Positions 1-7,474 of a stretch of 64,000 nucleotides of DNA are shown one piece after another (positions within the stretch are counted from its first letter, which is position 1; every line of letters starts with the position of its first letter). The notes below the pieces were generated by a model that worked only from the letters and a program-made list of their open reading frames with translations, had not been told where the DNA came from and searched no databases. The stretch is from assembly GCF_022549225.1 (NCBI RefSeq), contig NZ_JAKZFD010000006.1, positions 1-64,000 of the forward strand, read 5' to 3'. Origin of the DNA: Pelomonas sp. CA6 (lineage in GTDB: Bacteria; Pseudomonadota; Gammaproteobacteria; Burkholderiales; Burkholderiaceae_C). The translations under genes and the position numbers were made by a program.

Positions 1-23
1 TTGAGTCGGGACCGCCCCGGCCA

Positions 24-875
24 TTGTCTGGCGTGTCTGTCGTACCGTCGTCCCGGCTCGTGAGCGGGTCCACCCCTCCCGCCTGGCGCTGGCCGCTGCT
101 GGCGCTGCTGAGCTGGGCCGGCTGCTGGGGGCTATTCCTGGCGCTGGGGCCGCGCGCTGGCGCGCCGGTCGCGCTGGCGGCCGCGCTCTTGCTGGGGCTG
201 GCGCTGGCCTTGGTGCATGCGCAGCGCTGGCGTCGCTTGATGGTGGCGGGCGGCTTTCCGCTGTCGCTGCTGGCCGCGGGCGCATCCATGCCCGGCTGGG
301 CCTGGGGCCTGGCGCTGGCCGTGCTGGCGCTGGCCTATCCCTGGCGCGGTTGGCGCGACGCGCCGCTGTTCCCCACGCCCCACGCGGCGCTGGCCGGGCT
401 GCCCGGGCAGCTGCCGCTGCCGCCCGGCAGTCGCGTGCTCGACGCCGGCTGCGGCCTGGGCGACGGGCTGCTGGCGCTGCGCCGCGCCTATCCGCAGGCG
501 CAGCTGGAAGGCATCGAGTACAGCCGTCCGCTGGCCTGGCTGGCGCGGCTGCGTTGTCCCTGGGCACGGATCCGGCGCGGCGACATGTGGGCGCAGGACT
601 GGCGCGGCTTCGACCTCGTCTATCTGTTCCAGCGCCCCGAGTCCATGGCCGCCGCCGCCGACAAGGCCCGGCGCGAGCTGCGCCCACAGGCCTGGCTGGT
701 GAGCCTGGACTTCCCGCTGCCCGGCGTCGTGGCGCTGGCCGAGCTGGAGACCGGCACCCGCCACCGCGTCTGGGTCTACCGCAGTCCGCAGGCCGCCGCT
801 CAAGCCGGCAGCGGTGTGGCCGATAAGGCTAGAAACCGTCCCGCCCCGGGCGCGCGGACCACACAACACGGGTAA
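24..875 (+). CDS. Membrane-anchored class I SAM-dependent methyltransferase
   Basis: Predicted methyltransferase of unknown substrate, about 283 residues from a TTG start (GTG at 33 is an alternative). Residues about 20-110 are very hydrophobic and look like three to four membrane segments. A Rossmann-type SAM site follows, with motif I VLDAGCGLGDG near residue 138 and an acidic motif II (GIEYS). The C-terminal half is a short methyltransferase fold, compatible with modification of a membrane lipid or quinone, but nothing fixes the substrate. It reads into motA with only 6 bp between the genes, and the motA promoter lies inside its last 80 bases. The start is uncertain because the gene begins near the window edge. 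Confidence 0.7.
   Translation: MSGVSVVPSSRLVSGSTPPAWRWPLLALLSWAGCWGLFLALGPRAGAPVALAAALLLGLALALVHAQRWRRLMVAGGFPLSLLAAGASMPGWAWGLALAVLALAYPWRGWRDAPLFPTPHAALAGLPGQLPLPPGSRVLDAGCGLGDGLLALRRAYPQAQLEGIEYSRPLAWLARLRCPWARIRRGDMWAQDWRGFDLVYLFQRPESMAAAADKARRELRPQAWLVSLDFPLPGVVALAELETGTRHRVWVYRSPQAAAQAGSGVADKARNRPAPGARTTQHG
800..826 (+). promoter_or_regulatory. Predicted FliA (sigma-28) promoter for motAB
   Basis: TCAAG at 800-804, 14 bp spacer, then GCCGATAA at 819-826, a full match to the flagellar sigma-28 -10 box and to the TCAAG-type -35 box. It lies inside the 3' end of the methyltransferase gene, about 55 bp before the motA ATG. The same pattern with the same spacing precedes cheY and flgM. Confidence 0.82.
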
Positions 876-881
876 GGCTTC

Positions 882-1742
882 ATGTTTGTCATCATCGGTT
901 GGCTTGTCGCCATGGCTTGCGTCTTCGGCGTGTTCATCGCCCACGGCGGCAACATCGGCGTCGTGCTGCACGCGCTGCCCTTTGAAATGACGACCATCTT
1001 CGGTGCCGCGCTGGGTGCCATGCTGGCCACCAACCCGCCCAAGGTGATGAAGGCCACGATGAAGGGCCTGGGCGAGTGCTTCAAGGGCAGCAAGTACACC
1101 AAGGCGCGCTACATGGAGTTGCTGGCGCTGCTCTACGACATCCTGCAGAAGGCGCGCAAGGAAGGCCTGATGTCCATCGAGAAGGACGTCGAGGACCCGC
1201 ACAACTCGCCGCTGTTCCAGAAATACCCCGCGGTGGGCAGCGACCACCACGTGACCGAGTTCGTCACCGACTATCTGCGCATGATGGTCTCGGGCAACCT
1301 CAACGCCCACGAGATCGAGGCGCTGATGGACAGCGAGATCGAAACCCACCACCACGAAGCCCATGCCGCCGTGCAGGCCATTCAGCGCCTGGCCGGCGGC
1401 CTGCCGGCCTTCGGTATCGTGGCCGCGGTGTTGGGCGTGGTGAACACCATGGGCTCGGTGGGCCAGCCGCCGGCGGTGCTGGGCGGCATGATCGGCTCGG
1501 CCCTGGTCGGTACCTTCCTGGGCATTTTGCTGTCCTATGCCTTCGCCGAGCCGCTGGCCGGTCTGCTGGAAGCCAAGGTGGACGAGGCCGGCAAGGAGCT
1601 GCAGTGCATCAAGACCACGCTGCTGGCCTCCATGCAGGGCTATGCGCCGCAGGTGGCGATTGAGTTCGGCCGCAAGGTGCTCTACTCGACCGAACGGCCC
1701 ACCTTCACCGAACTGGAAGGCCACGTGAAGGGCAAGAAGTGA
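882..1742 (+). CDS. motA: Flagellar motor stator protein MotA
   Basis: Proton-channel stator subunit that, with MotB, converts proton flow into torque at the inner membrane. The 286-residue length is normal. Two N-terminal membrane helices (residues about 1-55) precede a large cytoplasmic loop rich in charged residues that should contact FliG, and two further helices lie at about 165-220. The conserved segment LPAFGIVAAVLGVVNTMG holds the proline of the MotA/TolQ/ExbB channel family. The ATG at 882 fits the family N-terminus (MFVIIGWLVA). motB follows 57 bp downstream, and the predicted FliA promoter ends at 826. Confidence 0.97.
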   Translation: MFVIIGWLVAMACVFGVFIAHGGNIGVVLHALPFEMTTIFGAALGAMLATNPPKVMKATMKGLGECFKGSKYTKARYMELLALLYDILQKARKEGLMSIEKDVEDPHNSPLFQKYPAVGSDHHVTEFVTDYLRMMVSGNLNAHEIEALMDSEIETHHHEAHAAVQAIQRLAGGLPAFGIVAAVLGVVNTMGSVGQPPAVLGGMIGSALVGTFLGILLSYAFAEPLAGLLEAKVDEAGKELQCIKTTLLASMQGYAPQVAIEFGRKVLYSTERPTFTELEGHVKGKK

Positions 1743-1799
1743 GCGTGATGCAGTTCACGACCGGGGCGGCGCGACCGCCTCTTGCGCAGGGAGGCGACC

Positions 1800-2732
1800 A
1801 TGGCCGGTGACGCCAAGAAGCTCCAGCCCATCATCATCAAGCGCGTCAAGAAGGGCGGCCATGCCGCCCATGGCGGCGCCTGGAAGATCGCCTATGCCGA
1901 CTTCGTGACCGCGATGATGGCCTTCTTCCTGCTGATGTGGCTGCTGGGCTCCACCACCGAGGGCGACAAGAAGGGCATCGCCGACTACTTCAGCTCGCCG
2001 CTGAAGGTGGCGATGTTCGGCGGCAGCGGTTCGGGCGACGCGTCCAGCGTGGTCAAGGGCGGGGGGCAAGACCTGACCCGGCAGACCGGCCAGGTGAAGG
2101 CGGGCGACGTGGAATCGGTCCGGCGCACCATCAACCTCAAGGCGCTGAAGGAAGAACAGCGGCGCGCTGAGAAGGTCCGTTTGCAGCAGCTCAAGGACAA
2201 AGTCGAGAAAGTCATTGCCGAGAATCCACGATTAGCGGCATTAGGTGGACAAATTCGGCTCGACATGACCCGCGAGGGCTTGCGCATTCAAATCGTGGAC
2301 GAAAATAATCGTCCCATGTTCGACAGCGGCAGCGCCGTGGTGAAGCCGTACATGCGTGACCTGCTGCGGGAGCTGGGCAACGTGCTGACCGAAGTGCCGA
2401 ACCGGCTGACGCTGGAAGGCCACACGGACTCCGTGCCTTTTTCTGCCGGGGAGCGCGGGTACAGCAACTGGGAGCTGTCCGCGGACCGGGCCAACGCCTC
2501 CCGGCGCGAGCTGGTGGCCGGCGGCTTGCCCGACGCCCGGGTCCTGCGCGTGCAGGGGCTGGCGTCCAGCAAGCTGCTGGACGCGCAGCAGCCGGAAAGC
2601 CCGATCAACCGCCGCATCAGCATCATCGTGATGAACCGGGATGCCGAGGACGCGGTACTGAAGAACGTGAACGACGACGAAGAGGAGCCTGAAGCCGCAG
2701 CGGCCTCAAGTTCCCCGGCGGCGAGCCGATAG
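1800..2732 (+). CDS. motB: Flagellar motor stator protein MotB
   Basis: Peptidoglycan-anchored stator subunit, 310 residues. The single N-terminal membrane helix carries the proton-binding aspartate (AYADF, D34). The C-terminal half is an OmpA-like domain with LTLEGHTDSVPF and the NRRISIIVM motif, which clamps the stator to the cell wall. The ATG at 1800 is preferred over an upstream TTG because AGGGAGG sits just before it. Codons at 2207-2310 are unusually AT-rich, with two TTA leucines, unlike the rest of the gene. The stop codon lies inside the predicted FliA promoter of cheY. Confidence 0.96.
   Translation: MAGDAKKLQPIIIKRVKKGGHAAHGGAWKIAYADFVTAMMAFFLLMWLLGSTTEGDKKGIADYFSSPLKVAMFGGSGSGDASSVVKGGGQDLTRQTGQVKAGDVESVRRTINLKALKEEQRRAEKVRLQQLKDKVEKVIAENPRLAALGGQIRLDMTREGLRIQIVDENNRPMFDSGSAVVKPYMRDLLRELGNVLTEVPNRLTLEGHTDSVPFSAGERGYSNWELSADRANASRRELVAGGLPDARVLRVQGLASSKLLDAQQPESPINRRISIIVMNRDAEDAVLKNVNDDEEEPEAAAASSSPAASR
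2706..2732 (+). promoter_or_regulatory. Predicted FliA (sigma-28) promoter for cheYZ
   Basis: TCAAG at 2706-2710, 14 bp, then GCCGATAG at 2725-2732, whose last three bases are the motB stop codon. The cheY ATG is 27 bp further on. Same motif and spacing as the motA site. Confidence 0.8.
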
Positions 2733-2758
2733 ACGCCTAATTCCCCCAGAGGAACGCC

Positions 2759-3151
2759 ATGAGCACTGAAATGAAATTCCTGATCGTCGATGACTTCTCG
2801 ACCATGCGCCGCATCGTTCGTGGTCTGCTGAAGGAGATCGGCTACAACAACGCCGAGGAGGCCGAGGACGGCGTCGAGGCGTTGAGCATGCTCAAGCAAT
2901 CCAAGTTCGACTTCGTCGTCAGCGACATCAACATGCCCAACATGAACGGGTTCGAGCTGCTCAAGGCGATCAAGGAGGACCCGACCCTGAAGCACCTGCC
3001 GGTGCTGATGGTGACCGCGGAGGCGCGCAAGGAAGATATCGTGCTGGCGGCGCAGAGCGGCGCGGCCGGCTACATCGTCAAGCCCTTCACCAAGGCCACG
3101 CTGGAGGAGAAGGTGCTGAAGATCATGCAGAAACTGGCCGCGGCCGCCTGA
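2759..3151 (+). CDS. cheY: Chemotaxis response regulator CheY
   Basis: Single-domain receiver that, when phosphorylated by CheA, binds FliM and switches motor rotation. The 130 residues hold all catalytic positions: the acidic pair D11/D12, phospho-acceptor D56 in [13 protein letters not shown]86 (VLMVTAEAR) and K108 (VKPF). The start has AGAGGAA a few bases upstream. No cheA, cheW or receptor-modification genes are in this window, so the rest of the pathway lies elsewhere. cheZ follows after 16 bp, forming a two-gene chemotaxis output unit behind its own FliA-type promoter. Confidence 0.97.
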   Translation: MSTEMKFLIVDDFSTMRRIVRGLLKEIGYNNAEEAEDGVEALSMLKQSKFDFVVSDINMPNMNGFELLKAIKEDPTLKHLPVLMVTAEARKEDIVLAAQSGAAGYIVKPFTKATLEEKVLKIMQKLAAAA

Positions 3152-3167
3152 ACCGGAGGACGCCGCC

Positions 3168-3803
3168 ATGAAAGCCGAAGACTTCGCAAAACTGGGTGCC
3201 GCGACCGAACCGCTGATGGTGTCGCCCGAGGTGTTCCAGCAGCTGGGCACCATCACCCGGGTGCTGCACGACACCATGCAGCAGCTGGGCGTGATGCCCA
3301 AGCTGCAGGTGGCCACCGACGGCCTGCCCGACGCGCGCAGCCGCCTGACCTATATCGCCAACAAGACCGCCGAGGCCGCCAACAAGGTGCTGAACTCGGT
3401 GGACCAGGCCAAGGCCGAGCACGCCCGCATCTCGGACGCCACCGCGGAGATGGCCAAGGCCATCACCGCCGATCCGGTGAAGGCCGTGGCCAGCGGCGCG
3501 GTGTTCAACTTCGTCAAGCAGGTCGAGCAGTCCACCACCCACATCGACCAGCACCTGACCGACATCATGATGGCGCAGGACTTCCATGACCTCACCGGCC
3601 AGGTGGTGGCCAAGGTCGTGACCCTGGCCAATGACCTGGAGGACAGCCTGGTCAAGCTGCTGGTGCAGGTGGTGCCGCCGGACCAGCGCGAAAAGGTGGA
3701 CCCGACCATCCTGCAAGGCCCGGTGGTCAGCCCCGAGGGGCGCACCGATGTGGTCACCAACCAGAGCGAGGTCGACGACCTGCTCGCCAGCCTGGGGTTC
3801 TGA
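3168..3803 (+). CDS. cheZ: CheY-P phosphatase CheZ
   Basis: Dephosphorylates CheY-P to end the motor-switching signal. The 211-residue protein is largely helical, as expected for the CheZ four-helix bundle. The catalytic block MMAQDFHDLTGQ places D138 and the active-site glutamine at Q145, equivalent to E. coli D143 and Q147. The last residues, DDLLASLGF, match the amphipathic C-terminal peptide that docks on CheY. Start at ATG 3168 after GGAGG. A strong intrinsic terminator lies about 50 bp downstream and closes the motA-cheZ group. Confidence 0.96.
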   Translation: MKAEDFAKLGAATEPLMVSPEVFQQLGTITRVLHDTMQQLGVMPKLQVATDGLPDARSRLTYIANKTAEAANKVLNSVDQAKAEHARISDATAEMAKAITADPVKAVASGAVFNFVKQVEQSTTHIDQHLTDIMMAQDFHDLTGQVVAKVVTLANDLEDSLVKLLVQVVPPDQREKVDPTILQGPVVSPEGRTDVVTNQSEVDDLLASLGF

Positions 3804-3855
3804 ACGCCCCGCGAGGCCGCAGGCGGCATGCCGCCTGCGCCCGGCCGCTTCCCCC

Positions 3856-3887
3856 AAAGCCCGTCTCCGGACGGGCTTTTTGCTTTT
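3856..3887 (+). terminator. Rho-independent terminator after cheZ
   Basis: Ten-base perfect stem AAAGCCCGTC / GACGGGCTTT with a TCCG loop, followed by TTTGCTTTT. It separates the motAB-cheYZ unit from the flhB operon. Confidence 0.9.
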
Positions 3888-3913
3888 CAGGCCGAGCGGC
3901 GCCGCGCGCCAAC

Positions 3914-3948
3914 GCGGATAACCGGCCGCTTTCCGGCCCTTATCCCGC
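3914..3948 (+). promoter_or_regulatory. Candidate FlhD4C2 box upstream of flhB
   Basis: A 35-bp imperfect inverted repeat with outer arms GCGGATAACC and CCTTATCCCGC. The ATAA and TTAT cores are about 22 bp apart centre to centre, as in the E. coli FlhD4C2 site (AAATAGCG-N10-12-CGCTATTT). A sigma-70-like TTAAGT-N17-AACAAT (3949-3977) starts immediately downstream, the arrangement expected for activation. The flgA-flgB gap has a similar element of the same length. Confidence 0.5.
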
Positions 3949-4009
3949 TTAAGTTTGCGGGCCTGCGAACCAACAATGGTCGAGCCGCGCATTGGGTGCG
4001 GATTCCACC

Positions 4010-5209
4010 ATGGCCGACCAGGACGCACAGGACCGCAACTTACCGGCATCAGCCAAGAAGATCGAACGATCTCGGGCCGAGGGCCAGGTGCCGCGCTCGC
4101 GCGATCTGGCGCATTTCGCGGTGATGGCCTCCGGCGGCGCGCTGCTGTCCTCCGGCGCTCCCTATGCGGTGGACAAGCTGCAGCGCCTGCTGGAGTCCGG
4201 CCTGCGCTTCGACGCCCAGACCCTCGCCAAGCCCGGCGCGATGGGCGAACACCTGGCCAACCTGGCGATCCAGGGCCTGCTGCTGGCGTTGCCGGCGGTG
4301 CTGCTGCTGGCGCTGGCCGCGGTGGCGGCCCATCTGGCACTGGGCGGCTGGAACTTCACGACCAAGCCGCTGGCGCCCAAGTTCAGCCATCTCAACCCGC
4401 TGGCCGGGCTGGGCCGGATGTTCCAGTGGCAGAACCTGTCACAGGCGCTCAAGGCCTCGCTGCTGGCGCTGCTGCTGGGCGTGGTTGGCGCGCTGGTGCT
4501 GAAGGACCGGCTGGCCGCCTACGTGGGCATCATGTCGGTGCCGCTGCCTTCGGCACTGGCCTACGCGGGCCGCCAGCTGATGGGCGGCCTGGCCCTGCTG
4601 GGCCTGGCCCTGGCGCTGTTCGCGGTGATCGACGTGCCGCTGCAGCGCCACCTCTACCTGAAGCGCCTGCGCATGTCGCGCGAAGAGGTGAAGCAGGAGA
4701 TCAAGGAGGTCGAGGGCAACCTGGAGATCAAGCAGCGCCAGCGCGCCAAGGCGCGCGAGATGGCCAAGCGCCGCATGCTCGCCTCCGTGCCCAAGGCCGA
4801 TCTGGTGGTGATGAACCCCAGCCACTACGCGGTGGCGCTGAAGTACGACGACGGCCGCATGGGCGCGCCGCGCGTGATCGCCAAGGGCCTGGACACGCTG
4901 GCCTTCCGCATCCGCGACATCGCCAAGGACAACAAGGTGCCGGTGCTGCGCGCCCCCATGCTGGCGCGCGCGCTGTATGCCCACACCAAGCTGGACCAGG
5001 AGGTCCCGGCCGCGCTGTTCGGCGCCGTGGCCCAGGTGCTGGCCTACGTCTATCAACTGAAGGCTGCGCTGCAGAACAACACGCCGCTGCTGATGGACGC
5101 GCCCGATCCGCAGGTGCCGCCCGAATTGGACCCGCACAACCGGCCGGGCTACCAGGCGCAGGACGAATTCGGCGACGACGCCGGCGACGAAGAAAAGGCT
5201 GACCGATGA
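4010..5209 (+). CDS. flhB: Flagellar type III export protein FlhB
   Basis: Inner-membrane export-gate protein that switches substrate specificity from rod/hook to filament proteins. It has four membrane segments at about residues 25-210, then a cytoplasmic domain with the conserved charged linker. The autocleavage motif, normally NPTH, reads N269-P-S-H (VVMNPSHYAVALKYD): the catalytic asparagine and proline are intact and the threonine is replaced by serine. Length 399 residues from ATG 4010; the TTG at 3992 would add six residues. First gene of flhB-flhA-flhF-flhG-fliA, overlapping flhA by 4 bp. Confidence 0.96.
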   Translation: MADQDAQDRNLPASAKKIERSRAEGQVPRSRDLAHFAVMASGGALLSSGAPYAVDKLQRLLESGLRFDAQTLAKPGAMGEHLANLAIQGLLLALPAVLLLALAAVAAHLALGGWNFTTKPLAPKFSHLNPLAGLGRMFQWQNLSQALKASLLALLLGVVGALVLKDRLAAYVGIMSVPLPSALAYAGRQLMGGLALLGLALALFAVIDVPLQRHLYLKRLRMSREEVKQEIKEVEGNLEIKQRQRAKAREMAKRRMLASVPKADLVVMNPSHYAVALKYDDGRMGAPRVIAKGLDTLAFRIRDIAKDNKVPVLRAPMLARALYAHTKLDQEVPAALFGAVAQVLAYVYQLKAALQNNTPLLMDAPDPQVPPELDPHNRPGYQAQDEFGDDAGDEEKADR

Positions 5210-7305
5210 ACGAGCTGATGGCGCGAATCAACGGGCTGCTGGGGCCGCGCGCCGGCGTGCTGCGCGCGCTGGGGGCGCCGATGGCCGTGATGCTGGTGCT
5301 GGCGATGATGGTGCTGCCGCTGCCGCCCTTCGCGCTGGACCTGCTGTTCACCTTCAACATCGCGCTGGCCGTGATGGTGATGATGGTGGCCTCGCACATG
5401 ATCAAGCCGCTGGACTTCGCGGCCTTCCCGACCGTGCTGCTGCTGACCACGCTGATGCGGCTGTCGCTGAACGTGGCCTCCACCCGCGTTGTGCTGCTGA
5501 ACGGCCATACCGGCACCGGCGCGGCGGGGCAGGTGATCGAGTCCTTCGGGCACTTCCTGATCGGCGGCAACTTCGCGGTCGGCCTGATCGTGTTCGCCAT
5601 CCTGGTGGTGATCAACTTCATCGTCGTCACCAAGGGGGCGGAGCGCATCGCCGAGGTCGGCGCCCGCTTCACCCTGGACGCCATGCCCGGCAAGCAGATG
5701 GCCATCGACGCCGACCTGTCGGCTGGCCTGATCGACGAAAAAGAGGCCAAGCGCCGCCGCGCCGAGCTGAGCGACGAAGCGGATTTCTTCGGCTCCATGG
5801 ACGGTGCCAGCAAGTTCGTGCGCGGCGACGCGATCGCCGGCATCCTGGTGCTGTTCATCAACATCATCGGCGGCTTCATCATCGGCGTGGCCCAGCACGG
5901 GCTGTCCGCCGGCCAGGCGGCCGACAGTTACATTCTGCTGGCCGTTGGCGACGCGCTGGTGGCCCAGGTGCCGGCGCTGCTGATCTCGGTGTCGGCTGCG
6001 ATGGTGGTGTCCCGCGTCGGCAAGGACAAGGACATCGGCTCCATGATCGGACGCCAGGTGTTCGGCTCGGCCAAGGCCATGGCCATCACGGCTGGTGTGA
6101 TTGGCGCGCTGGGGCTGATCCCGGGCATGCCGCACCTGGTTTTCCTGCTCATCGCGTCGGGCCTGGGCTACCTGGCCTACTGGCTGGCGCAGCGCGACCA
6201 GCAGGCCAGGAAGGCGGCGCAAGAGAAGCCCGCCGCGGCGCCGGCCGGTGGCGCGGACGCCAATGCCGAGGCGAGCTGGGACGACCTGGTGCCGGTGGAT
6301 ACCCTGGGCCTGGAGGTCGGCTACCGGCTGATCAGCCTGGTCGACAAGAGCCGCGAAGGCGACCTGCTGTCGCGCATCAAGGGCGTGCGGCGCAAGTTCG
6401 CGCAGGAGGTGGGCTTTTTGCCGCCGTCCGTGCACATCCGCGACAACCTGGAGTTGCGCCCCAGCCAGTACCGCGTGACCCTGCGCGGCGCCGTGGTCGG
6501 CGAAGCCGAGGCCTACCCCGGCATGTGGCTGGCGATCAACCCCGGCCACGCGACGCAGAAGCTGATCGGCACCCCGACCACCGACCCGGCCTTCGGGCTG
6601 CCGGCGGTCTGGATCGAGGACCGCCAGAGGGAAATGGCCCAAATGGCGGGATTTACGGTGGTTGATTGTTCGACCGTCGTGGCCACCCATCTCTCACACT
6701 TGCTGCAAGTTCACGCGGCCCGTCTGTTGGGCCGGGTGGAGACGCAGCAGCTGGTGGACCACCTCACCAAGCAGGCGCCGCAACTGATCGAAGACGTGAT
6801 ACCCAAGATGGTCGGCATCGCAACTCTGCAACGTGTACTCCAGTTCCTGCTGGAGGAGGGCGTGCACATCCGCGACATGCGCTCCATCGTCGAGTGCCTG
6901 GCGGAAAACGTCGCGGCGGCCAACGACCCGCTGGAGCTGGCGCGCCGCGTGCGCGTGCACATCGCGCCGGCCATCGTGCAGCAGATCTACGGCCCGGTGA
7001 AAGAGCTGGACGTGATCGCGCTGGAACCCGAGCTGGAGCGCCTGGTGACCCAGGCCCTGAATTCCCCCCATGGCGCGGCGCTGGACCCCGGCGTCGCCGA
7101 CACGCTGGCGCGCAGCGCCGCCGAGACCGCCCAGGCCCAGGAAGACCGCGGCGTGCCCGCCTGCCTGCTGGTGCCCGACCTGATCCGCGCCCCGCTGGCC
7201 CGCCTGCTCAAGCGCGCGTCGCCGCGGCTCAAGGTCCTCGGCCACAGCGAGATCCCTGACACCCACACGATCCGGATCGGTTCGATCATCGGAGCAAGCA
7301 CATGA
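5206..7305 (+). CDS. flhA: Flagellar type III export gate protein FlhA
   Basis: Major export-gate subunit that uses proton motive force and docks chaperone-substrate complexes in its cytoplasmic ring. The 699 residues match the family. Eight membrane helices occupy about residues 20-330, including the conserved LLTTLMRLSLNVASTR region and the cytoplasmic FHIPEP-type loop (GAERIAEVGARFTLDAMPGKQMAIDADL). The C-terminal half is the soluble docking domain. It overlaps flhB in an ATGA, so translation is probably coupled. Codons around 6640-6730 are noticeably more AT-rich than the surroundings. No terminator was seen before flhF. Confidence 0.97.
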   Translation: MNELMARINGLLGPRAGVLRALGAPMAVMLVLAMMVLPLPPFALDLLFTFNIALAVMVMMVASHMIKPLDFAAFPTVLLLTTLMRLSLNVASTRVVLLNGHTGTGAAGQVIESFGHFLIGGNFAVGLIVFAILVVINFIVVTKGAERIAEVGARFTLDAMPGKQMAIDADLSAGLIDEKEAKRRRAELSDEADFFGSMDGASKFVRGDAIAGILVLFINIIGGFIIGVAQHGLSAGQAADSYILLAVGDALVAQVPALLISVSAAMVVSRVGKDKDIGSMIGRQVFGSAKAMAITAGVIGALGLIPGMPHLVFLLIASGLGYLAYWLAQRDQQARKAAQEKPAAAPAGGADANAEASWDDLVPVDTLGLEVGYRLISLVDKSREGDLLSRIKGVRRKFAQEVGFLPPSVHIRDNLELRPSQYRVTLRGAVVGEAEAYPGMWLAINPGHATQKLIGTPTTDPAFGLPAVWIEDRQREMAQMAGFTVVDCSTVVATHLSHLLQVHAARLLGRVETQQLVDHLTKQAPQLIEDVIPKMVGIATLQRVLQFLLEEGVHIRDMRSIVECLAENVAAANDPLELARRVRVHIAPAIVQQIYGPVKELDVIALEPELERLVTQALNSPHGAALDPGVADTLARSAAETAQAQEDRGVPACLLVPDLIRAPLARLLKRASPRLKVLGHSEIPDTHTIRIGSIIGAST

Positions 7306-7474
7306 CCCCCCACGCCCGCACCAGCGTTCGTTGCTGCTCGCGGCCCCCCCAACGGGGACGCGCCTCCTCAAAGGCGATGCAGGGCCGCTCCCGAGTCGCC
7401 TTCGCCGCCTCGGGGGGGCTGACGCACCGCGGCAGCTTTGGGGGTGATGTGAATTCGGCTCCGCAGGAGGCCCC
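7306..7474. repeat. GC-rich intergenic segment between flhA and flhF
   Basis: This 169-bp gap holds short C- and G-runs and a dyad around CCCGAG...CTCGGG near 7390-7415. It resembles the dispersed structured intergenic repeats common in Burkholderiales and is similar in style to the array at 42.6-43.2 kb. No ORF or terminator with a T-run was seen. The flhF Shine-Dalgarno AGGAGG lies at its right end. Confidence 0.35.
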
